DNA of 64,000 nt from Physcia stellaris (Eukaryota > Ascomycota > Lecanoromycetes > Caliciales > Physciaceae), in contig JABSSW010000063.1 of the NCBI GenBank assembly GCA_018902385.1, positions 169,466-233,465 on the forward strand, written 5' to 3'. The notes beneath the pieces are model-generated. The model did no database searches. It had not been told where the DNA came from and worked only from the letters and a program-made list of their open reading frames with translations. The position numbers were made by a program, and so were the translations under genes. Of this stretch, positions 1 to 12,007 are shown piece by piece (position 1 is the first letter of the stretch; every line of letters starts with the position of its first letter).

Positions 1-461
1 AAACAACACGATTACATTTTTTCAAAAAAATCATGACGTTTTGTTAGTCACGATTCGCGATCGTACACGAAATTTTGATAACGACGATGAAAACAACAAC
101 GACGAAATCAACGTAATTAGTTTTTTCAATAAAAACAAACGACGTTCAAAAGTTCATTCAAATTCTTTTAAATTCATCGACGAAATGAAATTTATTTGAC
201 GTGTTTGAAAAACAAAAATGCATGATAAAATGACGATCAACGTCGATCATTACGACACGAACATAATCGCAATCACTATTGTGATTGATTGAATTGAAAA
301 TAATATCGATAATCACATACAATCGATACGTGATATCGACATGAATCATTTCAAAAATTGACATATGATGTTGAAATTTTTGAATTTCATTTTCGAAAAT
401 TTTGATTTCAAACGCAATATGCGTATTCAATTTCGAACATTGATCATAAATATTCAGAATT
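1..461 (+). pseudogene. G1 gag, upstream fragment
   Basis: Remnant of the G1 capsid (Gag) coding region, ending where B1 inserted. The assignment rests on position: after removing B1 and one copy of the duplication, this stretch runs into the gag-like sequence at 6937, which lines up with the gag of G2. The short reverse-strand frame at 158-478 is a shadow. In the forward direction the stops are TGA. No catalytic or zinc-knuckle motif is visible, so the call is contextual. Confidence 0.55.
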
Positions 462-656
462 TGTGAAATGTCATGCATTGATATGATACTAATACATAAT
501 TACACGAAAATATCGAAGTGAAAAGCAAATACATGAAAATTTGACAAAACATATGTAAAAGATTTGATCATAAACGAAATTCGATTTTGTCACTCGATGT
601 GATAAAATAAAAATGTTAATTTTGTCAAATGTTGAATTCGATGCACGCTCGTCACA
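462..656 (-). repeat. B1 3' LTR
   Basis: 195-bp LTR, reverse orientation. It matches 6724-6931 over its length apart from substitutions and a short indel near 630, and it matches the forward LTRs at 14533, 16579 and 19058. Confidence 0.85.
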
Positions 657-690
657 TTATTTTTCGTTTTTTTCAATTTCGTTTCGAAAC
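657..690 (-). other. B1 polypurine tract
   Basis: Read on the minus strand this is a run of G and A directly upstream of the 3' LTR. The equivalent tract occurs at 14509-14532 (B2) and 19034-19057 (B3). This is the expected place for the plus-strand primer of reverse transcription. Confidence 0.6.
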
Positions 691-870
691 GATTAATCAT
701 TTTTTTCATTTCTTTCATCGATCGACGATTCGAGAAATATCGTTGATTAAAACGTGAATAATTGAACGAATCATTGCGAAAACTGAAATGATCGAAACAG
801 ATGCAACAAACGTGATCTGAAATCAGAAATCGAAAAACGACGAAAACGTAAACGAAAACGTAAATCGAAA

Positions 871-1648
871 TCATGCGAATGAGAATCTTGACTGCAAAAA
901 TGAAAATTTTGATGAAAATCTTGATTGCAACGAAATATAAAAAATGTTTAATTTTTTGTATGATGAAATGATCGATTTTTTTGACAAAACAAAACGACAA
1001 AACGATATCGATTTCGCGAACGTATGTTGTTGAAAATTTTTCGAATTCGAACTTTTCAAATTTTGACTAATCGATGTTTTCTGATTGATTGCAAACATGA
1101 AATAAAAAATTATTCGTGATTGATACATAAAAAAAACGTGATTGACGAGATGAACGAATGTCGAAACGTTGCGAAAAAACACGACGTTTTTGATGCGAAT
1201 GTAAATCAAATGATTTAAGTTTTTCACGAAACATGCGAATCAAATCATCGATAATAAAATAAAATTTCTGATGTTTTGATACAGATTTTCGAGAAAAGAA
1301 ATCCGAAAATGTAAATGAATTGACTGATAATTTCTTAAATCGATTTTGATGTGATTCTATGTGTCGCAATCGGAAAATTTGAACATTTCGATGATATTGA
1401 TTCAAATATCGATGTAAATGTTGAAAAAAAAAAATCGATAAAACAAGCGAAACAAACGAGCAAATGATTGTTGACTTTTTTTTGATTTTGTACGTGAATT
1501 CTGATGTAAAGAATCGAAAATTCGACTTGATATGTTGTTCGCGTATGTGAGTTTTCGTGAAATTGATTCTTGAAATTGAAATTCTGTTAATTTTGCAAAT
1601 CACTTTCGAAAAATTGATTTGTTTGATATGTTTCAGAAATCGAATCAT
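871..1648 (-). pseudogene. B1 C2H2 zinc-finger protein remnant, distal module
   Basis: Minus-strand remnant of the B-family finger protein, spread over more than one frame because of small indels. A degraded finger lies near 1590-1530: the histidine end (THIREQH) and the following segment FFTSEFTYK are clear, while the cysteine end has slipped frame. Further downstream come FDLHSHQKR and, in a second frame, the FAINQKTSI segment, in the same order as in the B3 protein at 18027-18848. It is the C-terminal module of the B1 product. Function is unknown beyond probable nucleic-acid binding. Confidence 0.6.
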
Positions 1649-2646
1649 CGACGAGAAATAAGCGAAACATTCGCGAAGAATGTGATGTAATGAAAAGAAA
1701 TTTTATTTAAAACTCGCGTATCTCGACGAAAATGTAAAATAATGAGTAGATAGAGTCGAAAATAGATGTACGAAATGAAATATTGAAATTCGTTGATGAT
1801 TCAAATATTGAAATTTGATCGACGAATTTCAATGTTCAATTCGATGTCTTATTTGCGACTATGATGAAAATGTACGAAAACATATCTCGATTGAATTTAA
1901 AAATCTAAAATAATGTAAAAATCGAAAATTCGAATTTTTGAATGTAATGAAAACATTAATGTAAATGTTTCGCATTAATGTAAACGTCGAATTTTTGCAA
2001 CATCAAACGAATTATACGATGAGACGAGCAGTTTCGTCATGTTGATAAAATTTTCGCAACAACGCTTAATGCATTGATATTTACGCATATGCGAAAATTG
2101 ATGAGTACATTGCATTCAACAAAACATGAATGTAATAAATTTTCTGAAAGATGATCAATTCATACAATTTTTTACGAATAGTTTCGACGACAGTTAGTAA
2201 ACAAACAATGAAAATCTTCGAAAATTTCAAATCAATTATATCGTGAAACAAACAATTTTATCACATTAATAAAATCAACGTAACAACGATTAACGCATCG
2301 ATATTTGAAAATGCGATAATCGATGTGTACGATTCATTTAATAAAACGTGTATGAAATAAATTTTCTGAAAAATAAATAGTTCTTGCAAAATGAAGAATC
2401 TTATAGATATTTTCGATGAGATAATAAGACATTAATGTAAAAAAACATTAATGTAAACGTTTTATTTCTCGTTTCTTTTCAGTTTCGTTTCGAAACGACA
2501 AATTCATTACTTTTATCGAATGACACGATCAATGATCGAAACGACTTGTTCGTAAACGTTAATGCAATTCGTTTTTGTAATTGAAACGATCGAAACGAAT
2601 GCGAAAACAAAAAAAAAAATCGAAAAAAGACGAAAAAATACGAAAA
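1649..2646 (-). other. B1 interior, repeated non-finger module
   Basis: No clean frame. Two related stretches of about 200 bp (near 1975-2190 and 2240-2410) resemble each other, and both resemble the reverse complement of 13490-13640 in B2. They are therefore a B-family module rather than unique DNA. A purine-type tract near 2470-2500 resembles the one beside the LTR, suggesting internal duplication of the element's 3' part. Confidence 0.5.
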
Positions 2647-3477
2647 TTAAAAAGAAATTTTTACAAAAATACGAAATTTCGAAAATTTCGATTTGTAAAA
2701 ATTTAAAATTTGCAAAAATCTGTTTTTAACGCAAAAAACATTTGTCGATTTGTACGATAAATTGATCAATTTTTCAAACAAATTTTTGTTGAAAACAATG
2801 CGAATTGATTTCGCAAACATGTGTTGATTCAAACTTTTCGATTTTGAATTTTTCGAATTTTGATTAATTGACGACTTCTGATTGATTGTAAATTTAAAAT
2901 AAAAAATAATTTTCATTTGACTTGAGAATGTTTGAAAAAATACGTTGTTTTGATTTTGAAATAAATTTTTTTTTTTTCTGAATTTCTCATCGAACATCTC
3001 GAACAGATTTTCGATAATGAAATAAAATTTTTTCGAAAAAATTAAATATGATCGATCGAATTGACGAAAATCAAAATTTTGCGAAAAACGACAACGATTT
3101 TGATGTTGTTGCAAATCAAATGATTTATATTTTTCGACAAACGTGCGTTTCAAATCATTCACAATCAAATAAAATTTTTGAATGTAAAATTCTTGATGTT
3201 TTCGAACAAATGTTGAAAAAATAAATGAAAAAATGAACGAACAAACGACGATTGCGCTTTTCATCGACTTTGAATTAATTTTGTATGTCGCAATCGAAAA
3301 ATTCGAACATTTCGATAATAAAAATTGCGTAATTGTTTGCGTCGAAAATATTTGATTTCGTGATGTTGCAAAAAAAATAAATGATTTTTGCGAAACAAAC
3401 GAAACAAATGAACAAATAAATACTGATTTTTTCTTGATTTTACATGTAAATTCTGATGTGAAAATTCGAAAATTCAA
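2647..3477 (-). pseudogene. B1 zinc-finger protein remnant, middle module
   Basis: An open minus-strand frame of 276 codons that lacks its finger. The finger is just upstream, degraded and out of frame, near 3560-3500. Residues 1-60 match the post-finger segment (TSEFTCKIKKKS, then a VCSFV-type stretch). Residues 85-110 match the FVRKHQEFYIQK segment, and residues 190-230 the FTINQKSSINQN segment of the B3 protein. This conservation of order shows it is a real coding remnant. Glycine, proline and tryptophan are nearly absent, as expected after C-to-T change at CpC and CpT. Confidence 0.6.
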
Positions 3478-3751
3478 ATTTTTGACAAATTTTCGAACAT
3501 GATGTTCGCGTATATGTTCGTGAAACTTGTTATTGAAATTGAATATCTTGTTACAACGTCGACATGTTGTTGAATTTTTTTGAATTTCGCATATTGATTC
3601 GATTATATCGTTCGAAAAAAAAAACTGACAATTGAAAATTTCTGAATTTGATTTTCTGAAAATTCAAATATTTGTTTTGATAATGTTACAAACGCAACAA
3701 AAAATGATGATTTCGACGAAACAAATGAACATTGAATTGATATGTTTTCTA

Positions 3752-4384
3752 TCAATTCTGACACAATTTTGATGTATTAAACATGAAATGCGAATTTTTC
3801 GATGAATTGATTGTTTCGAAAATCATGACAAATTCGAATTTGTGTTTTGATGTTGCAACAAAAATATCGAATTTTTGTTTAACAAATTCAGCAAATACAT
3901 TAATGATTGTTGATTTTTTCATCGTTTTGCATGTTAAATTGATTGCATTGATCGAGAAATAAAAATTTTTGACGAATTTCAAAATTTCATGATTGCGAAT
4001 ATGTTCGTATAATTTTTTGTTGAAATTGAAATTTTGTTTGCAAAATTTGCAAATTGTTCGAATATTTGTGATTTTTTGATTTGATGCGTTCTTCATGAAT
4101 TTTGATATTATTTTGAATTTTTCAATCAAAAAATTCGAATTTTTCGACGAAACGATTTCGAAAATTATTTGATTTCGTAAAGTTGTATGTAAAAAATGCG
4201 AAATTTGTAAAACGAACGCGTACGTTTCAATGACAATTGAATTTTTTTCGATTTCGCATACGAATTTGATTGTATCGTTCGAAAAAAACGAATTGTTGAC
4301 AAATTTTTTTGCATGTTGTTCGCGCACGTGTTTTCGAAATTTTTTTTTAAAATTGAAATTCGAATCGCAACGCATGCAAATCAT
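3752..4384 (-). pseudogene. B1 tandem C2H2 zinc-finger remnant
   Basis: A 210-codon minus-strand frame with two fingers. The first (residues 3-24, ICMRCDSNFNFKKKF then H..V..EQH) fits C-x2-C-x12-H-x4-H. The second (from about residue 104, ICKFCKQNFNFNKKL then EHIRNH) fits C-x2-C-x12-H-x3-H. The conserved phenylalanine and large hydrophobic positions of TFIIIA-type fingers are present. Each finger is followed by a similar spacer of about 75 residues, so finger plus spacer is a duplicated unit. DNA binding is expected from the family; target and role are unknown. Confidence 0.65.
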
Positions 4385-6723
4385 TGCTGAAATTGATTTC
4401 GCAAATATAACGAATTCGATTCGTAAAGTTTCTATTCATTCGTTTAACGATGTTGACGTCATGACGTTTTGTTTATTGTATCAAATATCGAACGCAACGT
4501 CATCGAGACAAATAAATAACAACATGAACAAATCTGATTTTCGATATAAACGTTGACAATGCTAAAAATGTTGCAGAAATTTCGTGAAATCGCTAAATCG
4601 TCGATTTTCACATGTGAAAATTGAATCGAAAATATCGACATTTTGAACAATGAATGTTGATTTTGTTGTTTTTTTTGTTTTTGATGTTTTTGATTTGATT
4701 CGTTTGACATTTTTGATCGCGTTGAATTTAATTTTCTTCGCGATCTTTAAAAATTCGATTTTTGTTGTTTTTGCTGTTTTTGTGAAACAAACGAAATAAT
4801 CAAAACAAAATCGATTGAACTTTCGAAAATTTCGCACGTTTTTTTTTCAAAAAATTGCAAAACGAATTCGTATGTTTGTTGAATTCGAACAGCAATACTT
4901 GAAAAATATTGAAAACGATGTATGATATAAGTTTCGTAATTCAATTGACATCATTGACAACGATTTGAAATTGAAATTTTCAATTTTTGTTGTTTTCTTG
5001 ACAGAACAGAAAAATCGACTGAATTTCAAAGATTTCGCGCGTTGATTCTGATGCAAAAATTAAAAAAAAACGAATTATTGTTTTGTTTGAAAAAAAATGC
5101 ATTTGTGAAAATTATATCGAATTTATGCAAAAAAATAAATTTCGACTGATTTTTAAATCATTCGAAAACAAAATTTCAAAGACAATCGATCAACAAATCA
5201 ATTTAATAAAGCAAATTTGACTTTCGATATTGATGTTGAAATTGTTGAAATCGTTGTAAAATGTTTGTGATTTCGCAAAACATTTCAAATTCTGAATCAT
5301 TCTGTGAAAGTCTTGAATCGAAAAAATCGAAAAATGCAAAAAGTGCAAATTTCGCAATTTTCAACTTTGTTTGTTTTTTGAACTTTTCGTTTTTGTTGTT
5401 TTGAATTCATCGTTGATATGAGAAAAAAAAAAAACGATTTGTTAAAAAATTAAATATGTTTTCGAATTGATTTTCTTCGACGTGATTCAAAAAATGACTC
5501 GAATACTGAATTAAAAAGAAAAATTTTGAAAAAAAATGATATTGATTTTATCGCAAAATCGAAAATCAAAACTAATTGCTAAGTAAACAAATGTAATTTT
5601 GTAATGTTTTCAAACAATTCGAATGATGTTGATTAACGAATGTTGAAAAAACGTTTTAAAAATTTTTGATGTTTTTGATGCAATGATCTTTGACGCAAAA
5701 TTTCGAAAATTTGATATTGAAATCAACATCGAGACAGAAAACAAATGTTGATTTTCTAAATAAATAAATAGAATATCGAAAAACTCTCGAAAAAAAAATG
5801 ATTGCAATATCAAATGTTGATGATGATTCGAACGATTTTGAAATCGATATTGAAACTATCGTTAAAAAAAAAATATGATCGATTGATAAAAAAAACAAAT
5901 ATGTTTTGACAATGTTCTCGAAAAAATAAATAGTTTCGATATTGAAACAGCGTGAATATGTGAATTTTTTTGATTTGATATCAACAATCATCTCGAAATT
6001 TTCTAATCGAATATTGAAGTTATCGAACAAATAAAAAAAAATGATCGAATTGCTAATAAAATGAAGCAATTTTAAAAAGTTCTCGAAAAAAAAAAAATGA
6101 TTCGTGTTCGATCGTGAAAATGAAAATTCGAAAGAAAATTTTTGATCGAATAACGAAATTTCTGATACGATTTTTGATTTGATATTGAATTTATCGAAAA
6201 TATTGAAAAATGAAATGAATTGATGAAAATCAATAAATATGTTTTCGAATTGATTTTCGAACGAAAAAATGTTTCGAATATTGATGTTTTCGTGATGTAA
6301 AAAAATTCGTTGACTTGATGATTCAAATTTGATTTATTGTTTAATGATTATGTTAATTTGCTTGACGATTGTTTTTGCAATTCGTTTTTCGATTTTACAT
6401 CGATTACTAAATGTTTATCGATAAAATTTCGTGTCTGATTGATACTGATAATTCTGTTTGAAACTATCTTTGCAATTCGTTCTTCGAAATTTGAATAATC
6501 GATTTTCGCGATAAATATTTTCTTGAAAGTTCTTCTTACAGCGACTAGAACGAGCGATTGTTTTTTGTTTTTTCTTTGTTGATTTGCTGAATAAAGTCGA
6601 GTCTTCTTGTTCAATTCGACTTTGAGAATGACGTTTTAAATTTTCGAAATTGATTTTAATTTTGTTTATTGAATAGATTGTCGTATCTCGAACAGTTTGA
6701 AAAGATGAATGATTTCGATATAA
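4385..6723 (-). other. B1 upstream interior, coding remnants without recognised domain
   Basis: Minus-strand frames at 4562-4837, 4747-4944, 4847-5056, 5656-6069 and 6348-6614 overlap or follow each other and look like pieces of one broken product rich in Lys, Ser, Thr and Phe. I recognise no retroviral motif. Between about 5600 and 6330 a short motif recurs several times, centred on a phrase of the type FRYSIYLF. Forward frames in this stretch (for example 4230-4556) are shadows. Confidence 0.4.
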
Positions 6724-6931
6724 TGTGAAATGTCATGCATTGATATGATATTAATACATAATTACACGAAAATATCGAAATGAAAAGCAAATACATGAAA
6801 GTTGACAGAACATATGTAAAAAATTAAATCATAAACGAGATTCGATTCTGTCATTCGATGTGATAAGATAAAAATGTTAATTCTGTCAGATGTTGATTTT
6901 CAAAACATTGATTCGATGCACGCTCGTCACA
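6724..6931 (-). repeat. B1 5' LTR
   Basis: 208-bp LTR in reverse orientation, the partner of 462-656. It is followed at 6932-6936 by the right copy of the duplicated target, gaatt. Confidence 0.85.
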
Positions 6932-6936
6932 GAATT

Positions 6937-7480
6937 TTTAATTTTTTTATTTCATTTTTTCGTTTTAGCAATTCAATCGATTATAACGAAATCATCAAAA
7001 TCGAAAAATTAATAAAAAAAGATTTTCTGAAATTTGAAAAAAAAAACGATAAATGTATATTTTCGCGAATTCATTACATTCGACGAAATTCGAATCATTT
7101 TGCAATAAATATACAATCGACAATCGAGTTTTCGAAAAAAAAAAATCGCGACACGTTAACAACGTTTTGAATTGTTTCAATTTAAATCAATTTTTGTCGT
7201 TTCGATTTCGATGTCGTTTACGAAATTTGTTATTTCGATTTTTTCGTGAAATTTGTCGTTCATTTTCATTTCAACGTTGAAATCAAAATTCATGATTCGA
7301 TAACAAACAAATTGATCGTTACGAACAAATGTTTACATGCGATGAAATTGATCACGTATAAAAAATATATTCGAACGTTCACAAAATATTAAAAACGTCA
7401 TTGACACAAAATGCAAATGTTTTACATGAACATAATAACGAATCGAGCGAATTTGATTCGAAAAATTGATAATTCACATC
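6937..7480 (+). pseudogene. G1 gag, downstream fragment
   Basis: Continuation of the G1 Gag after the B1 insertion. It aligns by eye with G2 around 29410-29960, including near-identical nucleotide runs before the protease start. Several indels shift the frame, so no single frame spans it. Frames at 6874-7170 and 7053-7280 are pieces in different frames. No zinc knuckle is readable, although a C...C-rich patch lies near 7200-7260 on the forward strand. Confidence 0.55.
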
Positions 7481-7497
7481 AAAAACGCGATTGATGA

Positions 7498-7860
7498 ATG
7501 TTTAAAAAAATTTTTATTCATCATGACGAATTGTTTGATTTTTTTGTCAAACGATTTTTAATTATCAATTGTACGTTGTCATTCAACGATAATAAATATA
7601 AATTAGAAATTTTAATAAACATTGATGCAATTGATTATGATTTTTTTAAATTTGATAAAGAAATTGCGCAATTTGTATGCAACATGTTGAATATGAATTT
7701 CGTATTTTTATTAAAATCGAAATTCATTATCGAATTCGACGATCGTCAAATTTTTTCAATAATTCATGTTATTTATTTCAAGTTGACAATTGATTTGCAT
7801 TTCGAATTGACAATTTTTTGTTCATCATCGATTTGAACAATCATTCGATAATTTTAAAAA
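7498..7860 (+). pseudogene. G1 retropepsin-like aspartic protease
   Basis: This part of pol would cleave the Gag-Pol polyprotein. The frame from 7498 reads through the active-site loop at 7618-7629, which now encodes N-I-D-A where the family has Asp-Thr/Ser-Gly-Ala. All three changes are C-to-T or G-to-A, so the enzyme is dead. Downstream phrases such as IAQFVCNMLNM and KSKFIIEFDDR recur at the same place in G2 (30101-30250). The frame is followed by reverse transcriptase. Confidence 0.75.
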
Positions 7861-8354
7861 ATCGTGAATGAACAAACATGAAATTATTTTGAATATGATT
7901 TACGATAAATTGATTTTCAAATCGTTCAAATGTAATCATCATGACAATATATTTATCAAAACAATGTAAATTCGACGTTTGAAAACTTCTGATTCAAATC
8001 GTCGATAAAACGTATTTAATTGACGTCGCGATGTTTTTTTATCGAAAACAAATAACGCGAAATATATTGTTGCAATAAAATTTCGATATACGATTTTATT
8101 TCGTTCGCAATTTAATTTTTTAACGTTTTATGTACAAAACGAATCAAACGTATTCGATTCAAAATGTTTCGATTGTTTTATTTATTCGAAAATCGATCAA
8201 AATGACGAATTGTTCGTCGTTGAATCAAATTATTCAAAAATTGATATCACAACGATTACGAAAACGACATTCGTCAAAAAAAAAATTGAAAAAACAACGC
8301 AACAAACGTTGAAAAATCAAAAAATAACAATTCGAAATTTTTTCATTTTCGAAA
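7861..8354 (+). other. G1 protease to reverse transcriptase linker
   Basis: Low-similarity connector with short forward frames (8130-8312, 8210-8392), rich in Lys, Gln and Ser. It lines up with 30330-30860 of G2, so it is part of the polyprotein and not a separate gene. No domain recognised. Confidence 0.5.
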
Positions 8355-9290
8355 TTGAATTCAAACGATTCGATGAATATCGCGATAATTAATGCGATTT
8401 TTTTTTTGTTTATTCGTCGATTTCAAAAATCGAAAACAAAAATGCAATGTTTTTTCATTACGATCAATCAAATCGATTTCGCATTCAAAACATTGCGAAC
8501 AAATTTTGAATCGTTGAAAATTGTCGTTGATCAAAAAAATTTTGAAACACGAACAAATCAAATCGATTTTGAACGTATAATGAAAAAAATATCGAAATAT
8601 TTCAAACATTTGTCAAAAATATTCGATTTTCAAAAAATCATTGAATTGTTGTCGTATCGAATTTACGATCACAAAATCGAATTTTTAAACGATAACAATA
8701 CATTGTTTCGAAATCGAATATATTTTTTGTTCGAATTCAAATTTCAAAAATTCAAAAAATATTTGAAAAATAATTTTCAAAAAAATTTTATCGTATTCAA
8801 TCAAACAATATATGTTTCGTTCGTTTTATTTGCAATCAAATCAAATAATCAATTACGTTTGTGTGTGAATTATTGACGATTTAATCACATCACGAAACGC
8901 AATCGATATTTTATTTTTTTGATCGAAAAAATTTTAATTAAAATGCAAAATTGCAAATATTTGATCAAATTGAATATTATATCGATTTTCAACAAATTTC
9001 GAATGAATGAAAAAAATGAAAAATTTATTACATTCGTTATTTTCATAAAATCGTACAAATATCGAATATTATTTTTCGAATTGATCAACGAATTCGCGAA
9101 TTGACAACATTACATGAACGATTTGTTGTTCAATTTTTTGAACGATTTTTGTCAAATTTATTTAAATGATATTTTCATTTACAACAAATTCAAAAAAAAA
9201 CACATCGTTCACGTTCGTAAAATGTTAAAAAAATTCAAAAAATCGATTACAAATGAATAAAAAAATGCGAATTTTTCAAAAAAAAATGAC
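8355..9290 (+). pseudogene. G1 reverse transcriptase
   Basis: Ty3/gypsy-type reverse transcriptase. The frames at 8355-8876 and 8919-9104 are the same phase, joined across TGA stops. The family landmarks are QLRLCVNY (fingers), KLNIISIFNKFRM (palm motif A, first Asp changed to Asn) and, at 9159-9170, YLND where YLDD is expected. Both D-to-N changes are G-to-A after a purine. A further TGA follows FELINEFAN, where the family has a tryptophan. The frame then slips in a small deletion relative to G2 near 9240. The enzyme cannot be functional. Confidence 0.85.
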
Positions 9291-9959
9291 ATTTTTGAAC
9301 GTCATATTATCGATAAATGATTTTCGCATGAATTCGAAAAAATAAAAATCATTGTCAATTAAAAACGTTTTACAAATTTGAAAAAATGCAAATTTTCGTG
9401 AATTTCGTCAATTTTTACAAACGATTCATTCGTGATTTTTCGAAAAAATTCGAATTTTTATTCGAATGATCAAGAAATTCGTGAATTTCGAATGAATTGT
9501 TGAAATCGAAAAAATTTTCAATTTTTTCAAAAAAAACGATGATCGAAAATTTTCATATTACGACATTACGATCGAATCAAACAAATCATTTTGAAAATCG
9601 ATTTTTTTGATTACGTCAATGCGAAAATATTATTTCAATACGACGACGAAAAATTTTGCATTTCGTTGTTTTTTATAATCGCAACATGATTTCAATCGAA
9701 TACAATTACGAAATTTATAACAAAAAATTGTTGATCATTATTCGTTGTTTAAAACATTGACGTTTTGAATTTGAAGCGTTATTGAAAAATCGATCAAAAT
9801 TTTTATCGATTACAAAAATTTGAAAATTTTTATGACGTCAAAAAAATTAATTTTTCGTCAAATTCGTTGAACAAAATTTTTTCGAAATTTAATATTGTCA
9901 TTCAATTTCAATTCGAAATTCAAAACGTTAAAACAAATTTTGATTCGTATATCGAAAAA
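9291..9959 (+). pseudogene. G1 connection and RNase H
   Basis: Connection domain and RNase H, broken by frameshifts and TGA stops. The phrase NYEIYNKKLLIIIRCLKH at about 9702-9755, followed by TGA at a family tryptophan, is a clear gypsy RNase H landmark and recurs in G2 (near 32190) and in modified form in D (near 60880). The expected metal-binding acidic residues cannot all be placed. The reverse-strand frame at 9920-10138 is a shadow of the junction with integrase. Confidence 0.75.
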
Positions 9960-11249
9960 ATTCGACGATTCAAAAAACGATATTGACGAACGACATCAAT
10001 ATCGAAAAACAAATATTGTTTATTTCGAAACGATTCGAAATTCACGCGATAAAAATTGACGAATTTATTTATGAACGAATTTTGTTGATCAACAAAATTG
10101 ACGATAATTGCACGATTTATCGTGAAATCATCGAACAAAATTTATTTCAATGAATAAAATGATTTACGAAATTGCATTGAAAAAAACGACGTTTTATATC
10201 GAAAAATCGATTTTGAATGTTCGTCGATGTTTTTTTATTCGTTGATTTTTTTCAAAAAAATTCATGAATTTTTGTTTCGAAACATTCAAATTTTAATCGC
10301 ATGAAAAATTTTATACGTCGCGATTATTATTGATTCAACATGCGCAAAACGATTCGTCGATACGTACGTAATTGTTATAAATATCAACGCACGAAAATTT
10401 TCAAAAATCAAAAACGATTTATTTATTTTTTTGATCATATTTTTGCAACGTTAAATCGACATATCAATGAATTTTATCATCGAATTGTTCGACGTTCACG
10501 ATCATAATGTCATATGCACGATAATTGACAAATTTAACAAAAAACGTCATTACGTGTTTTGTATCGTCGACGACGAAAATATCAATATTGAAATCACGAT
10601 CAAAATATTTCATCAATTACGTATTTCGTACACATGAATTATTTTTTCGATAACGTTTGATCGAAATTTTCAATTCATATCGTTCGTTTGACAAACATTT
10701 TGCAAAATTTTCGACATCAAATGTAAATTTTTCATCGTTTTTCATTCAAAAATCGATGAACAAATCGAAAAAATCAATCAAAATATCGAAAAACAATTGC
10801 GACAATATTGCAATTACATGCAAAACGATTGAAACGTTTGATTATTTATGATCGAATTTGCAAACAACAACGCGATATTTGCAACAACAAAATTATTATC
10901 ATTTTTCATCAATAAAAATTTTCATTTTCGTATAAATTTTTCATCAAATTTTATTTCGTATGTTACAACGAAAAAACGATTTTTGATCGTCAAAACAAAA
11001 AATATCATCGACACGATGCAAAATATTTTCAATTACGTACGAAATCATGCAAAAATGATTCAAAAACGTATAACAATTCAAATCAACAAACATCGAAAAA
11101 TCGTAAAATACGTCGAAAAAAATTTCGTTTTTTTCGATCGACGAAATATCAAAACGATCAAATCGTTTGACAAATTCGATGACAAAAAATTAAATTTTTA
11201 CAAAATATTACAACGTATGAAACAATTCATATCGATTCAAATTGTTTGA
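9960..11249 (+). pseudogene. G1 integrase
   Basis: Integrase inserts the cDNA into the genome. Evidence: collinearity with the better-preserved G2 integrase, ICTIIDKFNK-type core sequence near 10510-10545, SIKISKNNCDNIAITC phase-shifted around 10780, and a clean 133-codon frame at 10848-11249 starting MIEFANNNAIFATTK and ending with the GPY/F-like region (DDKKLNFYKILQRM). The catalytic D,D,E cannot all be read because of frameshifts. Several TGA codons fall at family Trp sites, for example after ETFDYL. Confidence 0.75.
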
Positions 11250-11329
11250 AATCATGCATATTTACGATGTGTTTCATTGTTGATTTTTTGCGCAAAAATT
11301 TTCGTGATTTATTCGAAAATCAAATCAAT

Positions 11330-11520
11330 GAATTTTTTGATTTTGTTATAATCAACGAAAATTTCGAATGAAAAATGAACGATATTTTGAAATTTCGATA
11401 TCATTACAATCGTTTTCAATATCGTGTCAATTGATCGAATTGATCGCATGATCGAACATGATATTATGTCGACAACGAAAAATTTGATAATGTTCGCGAC
11501 GTGATAAACGATTTTCATCG
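11330..11520 (+). pseudogene. G1 C-terminal chromodomain
   Basis: The frame reads EFFDFVIINENFE, stop, KMNDILKFRYHYNRFQYRVN, stop and so on. The spacing fits a chromodomain: an E-W-x-V-x-x-I-L start, a Y-x-V-x-W strand and a T-W-Y pair. The four in-frame stops are TGA at 11369, 11432, 11441 and 11459, at or beside positions where chromodomains carry tryptophan. Chromodomains bind methylated histone H3 and steer chromovirus integration to heterochromatin. G2 (from about 33840) and G3 (from about 55755) have the same pattern. Confidence 0.8.
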
Positions 11521-12007
11521 AAATTCTTATTTCACGATTGCAAATTCAAAATCGTTCAAAACGTTGATTTCAATATTTCAAAACGTCGTCGACGAATCAA
11601 ATTTTTCAACGAATCGTCGTCGTTTTCGAAAAAATCGTTATGTTTGACATTAATCGAAATTACATTCGATTAAAATTTGAAAATTTCGAATTCAATTCAT
11701 TCATTTCGATTTCATTTTCGCAACGTTTTCAACAATTTTTAGTTTTCGTTATCGTTTCGATGTTATTTACAATCAAAATTTACGTCGCATGAAAAACTGA
11801 ATCGTGTCAAAAACATTTTCAAAAATTGTTGTCAAATTTTATCGAACTTTGAAGCAATAACGAAACATTTGAAAATGAAAAATGATAATCGTGAAATTTT
11901 TGAATTTTGCAAACACTCATATCAATCGACAAAATTTTCAACAAAATTTTTCAATTTCGAAATAACAACGAATCGTCGAGACAACGCTCGCGAAAAAAAA
12001 AAAATAA
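11521..12007 (+). other. G1 3' tail before the LTR
   Basis: Collinear with 34020-34490 in G2 and 55950-56427 in G3. It ends in an A-rich purine run (11993-12006) directly upstream of the LTR, in the place of the polypurine tract. No separate gene seen. Confidence 0.6.

Larger units (their letters stand above)
462..6931 (-). mobile_element. LTR element B1, complete, inserted in G1 gag
   Basis: Two direct copies of a B-family LTR bound this 6.47-kb element (462-656 and 6724-6931). The flanks carry a perfect 5-bp target-site duplication, gaatt, at 457-461 and 6932-6936. In element orientation the LTR starts TGTGACGAG and ends TTTCACA, giving the usual TG...CA ends. A purine-rich tract borders the 3' LTR (about 657-690, reverse strand). 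The interior holds several degraded copies of a C2H2 zinc-finger module and no recognisable reverse transcriptase or integrase. B3 (16579-19240) is a much shorter relative with a single finger module. B1 thus looks like a non-autonomous element enlarged by internal duplication. Confidence 0.85.

Noticed and set aside
158-478. 106-codon minus-strand frame
   Set aside because: It overlaps the B1 boundary and the forward gag remnant of G1, so it cannot be a gene that predates the insertion.
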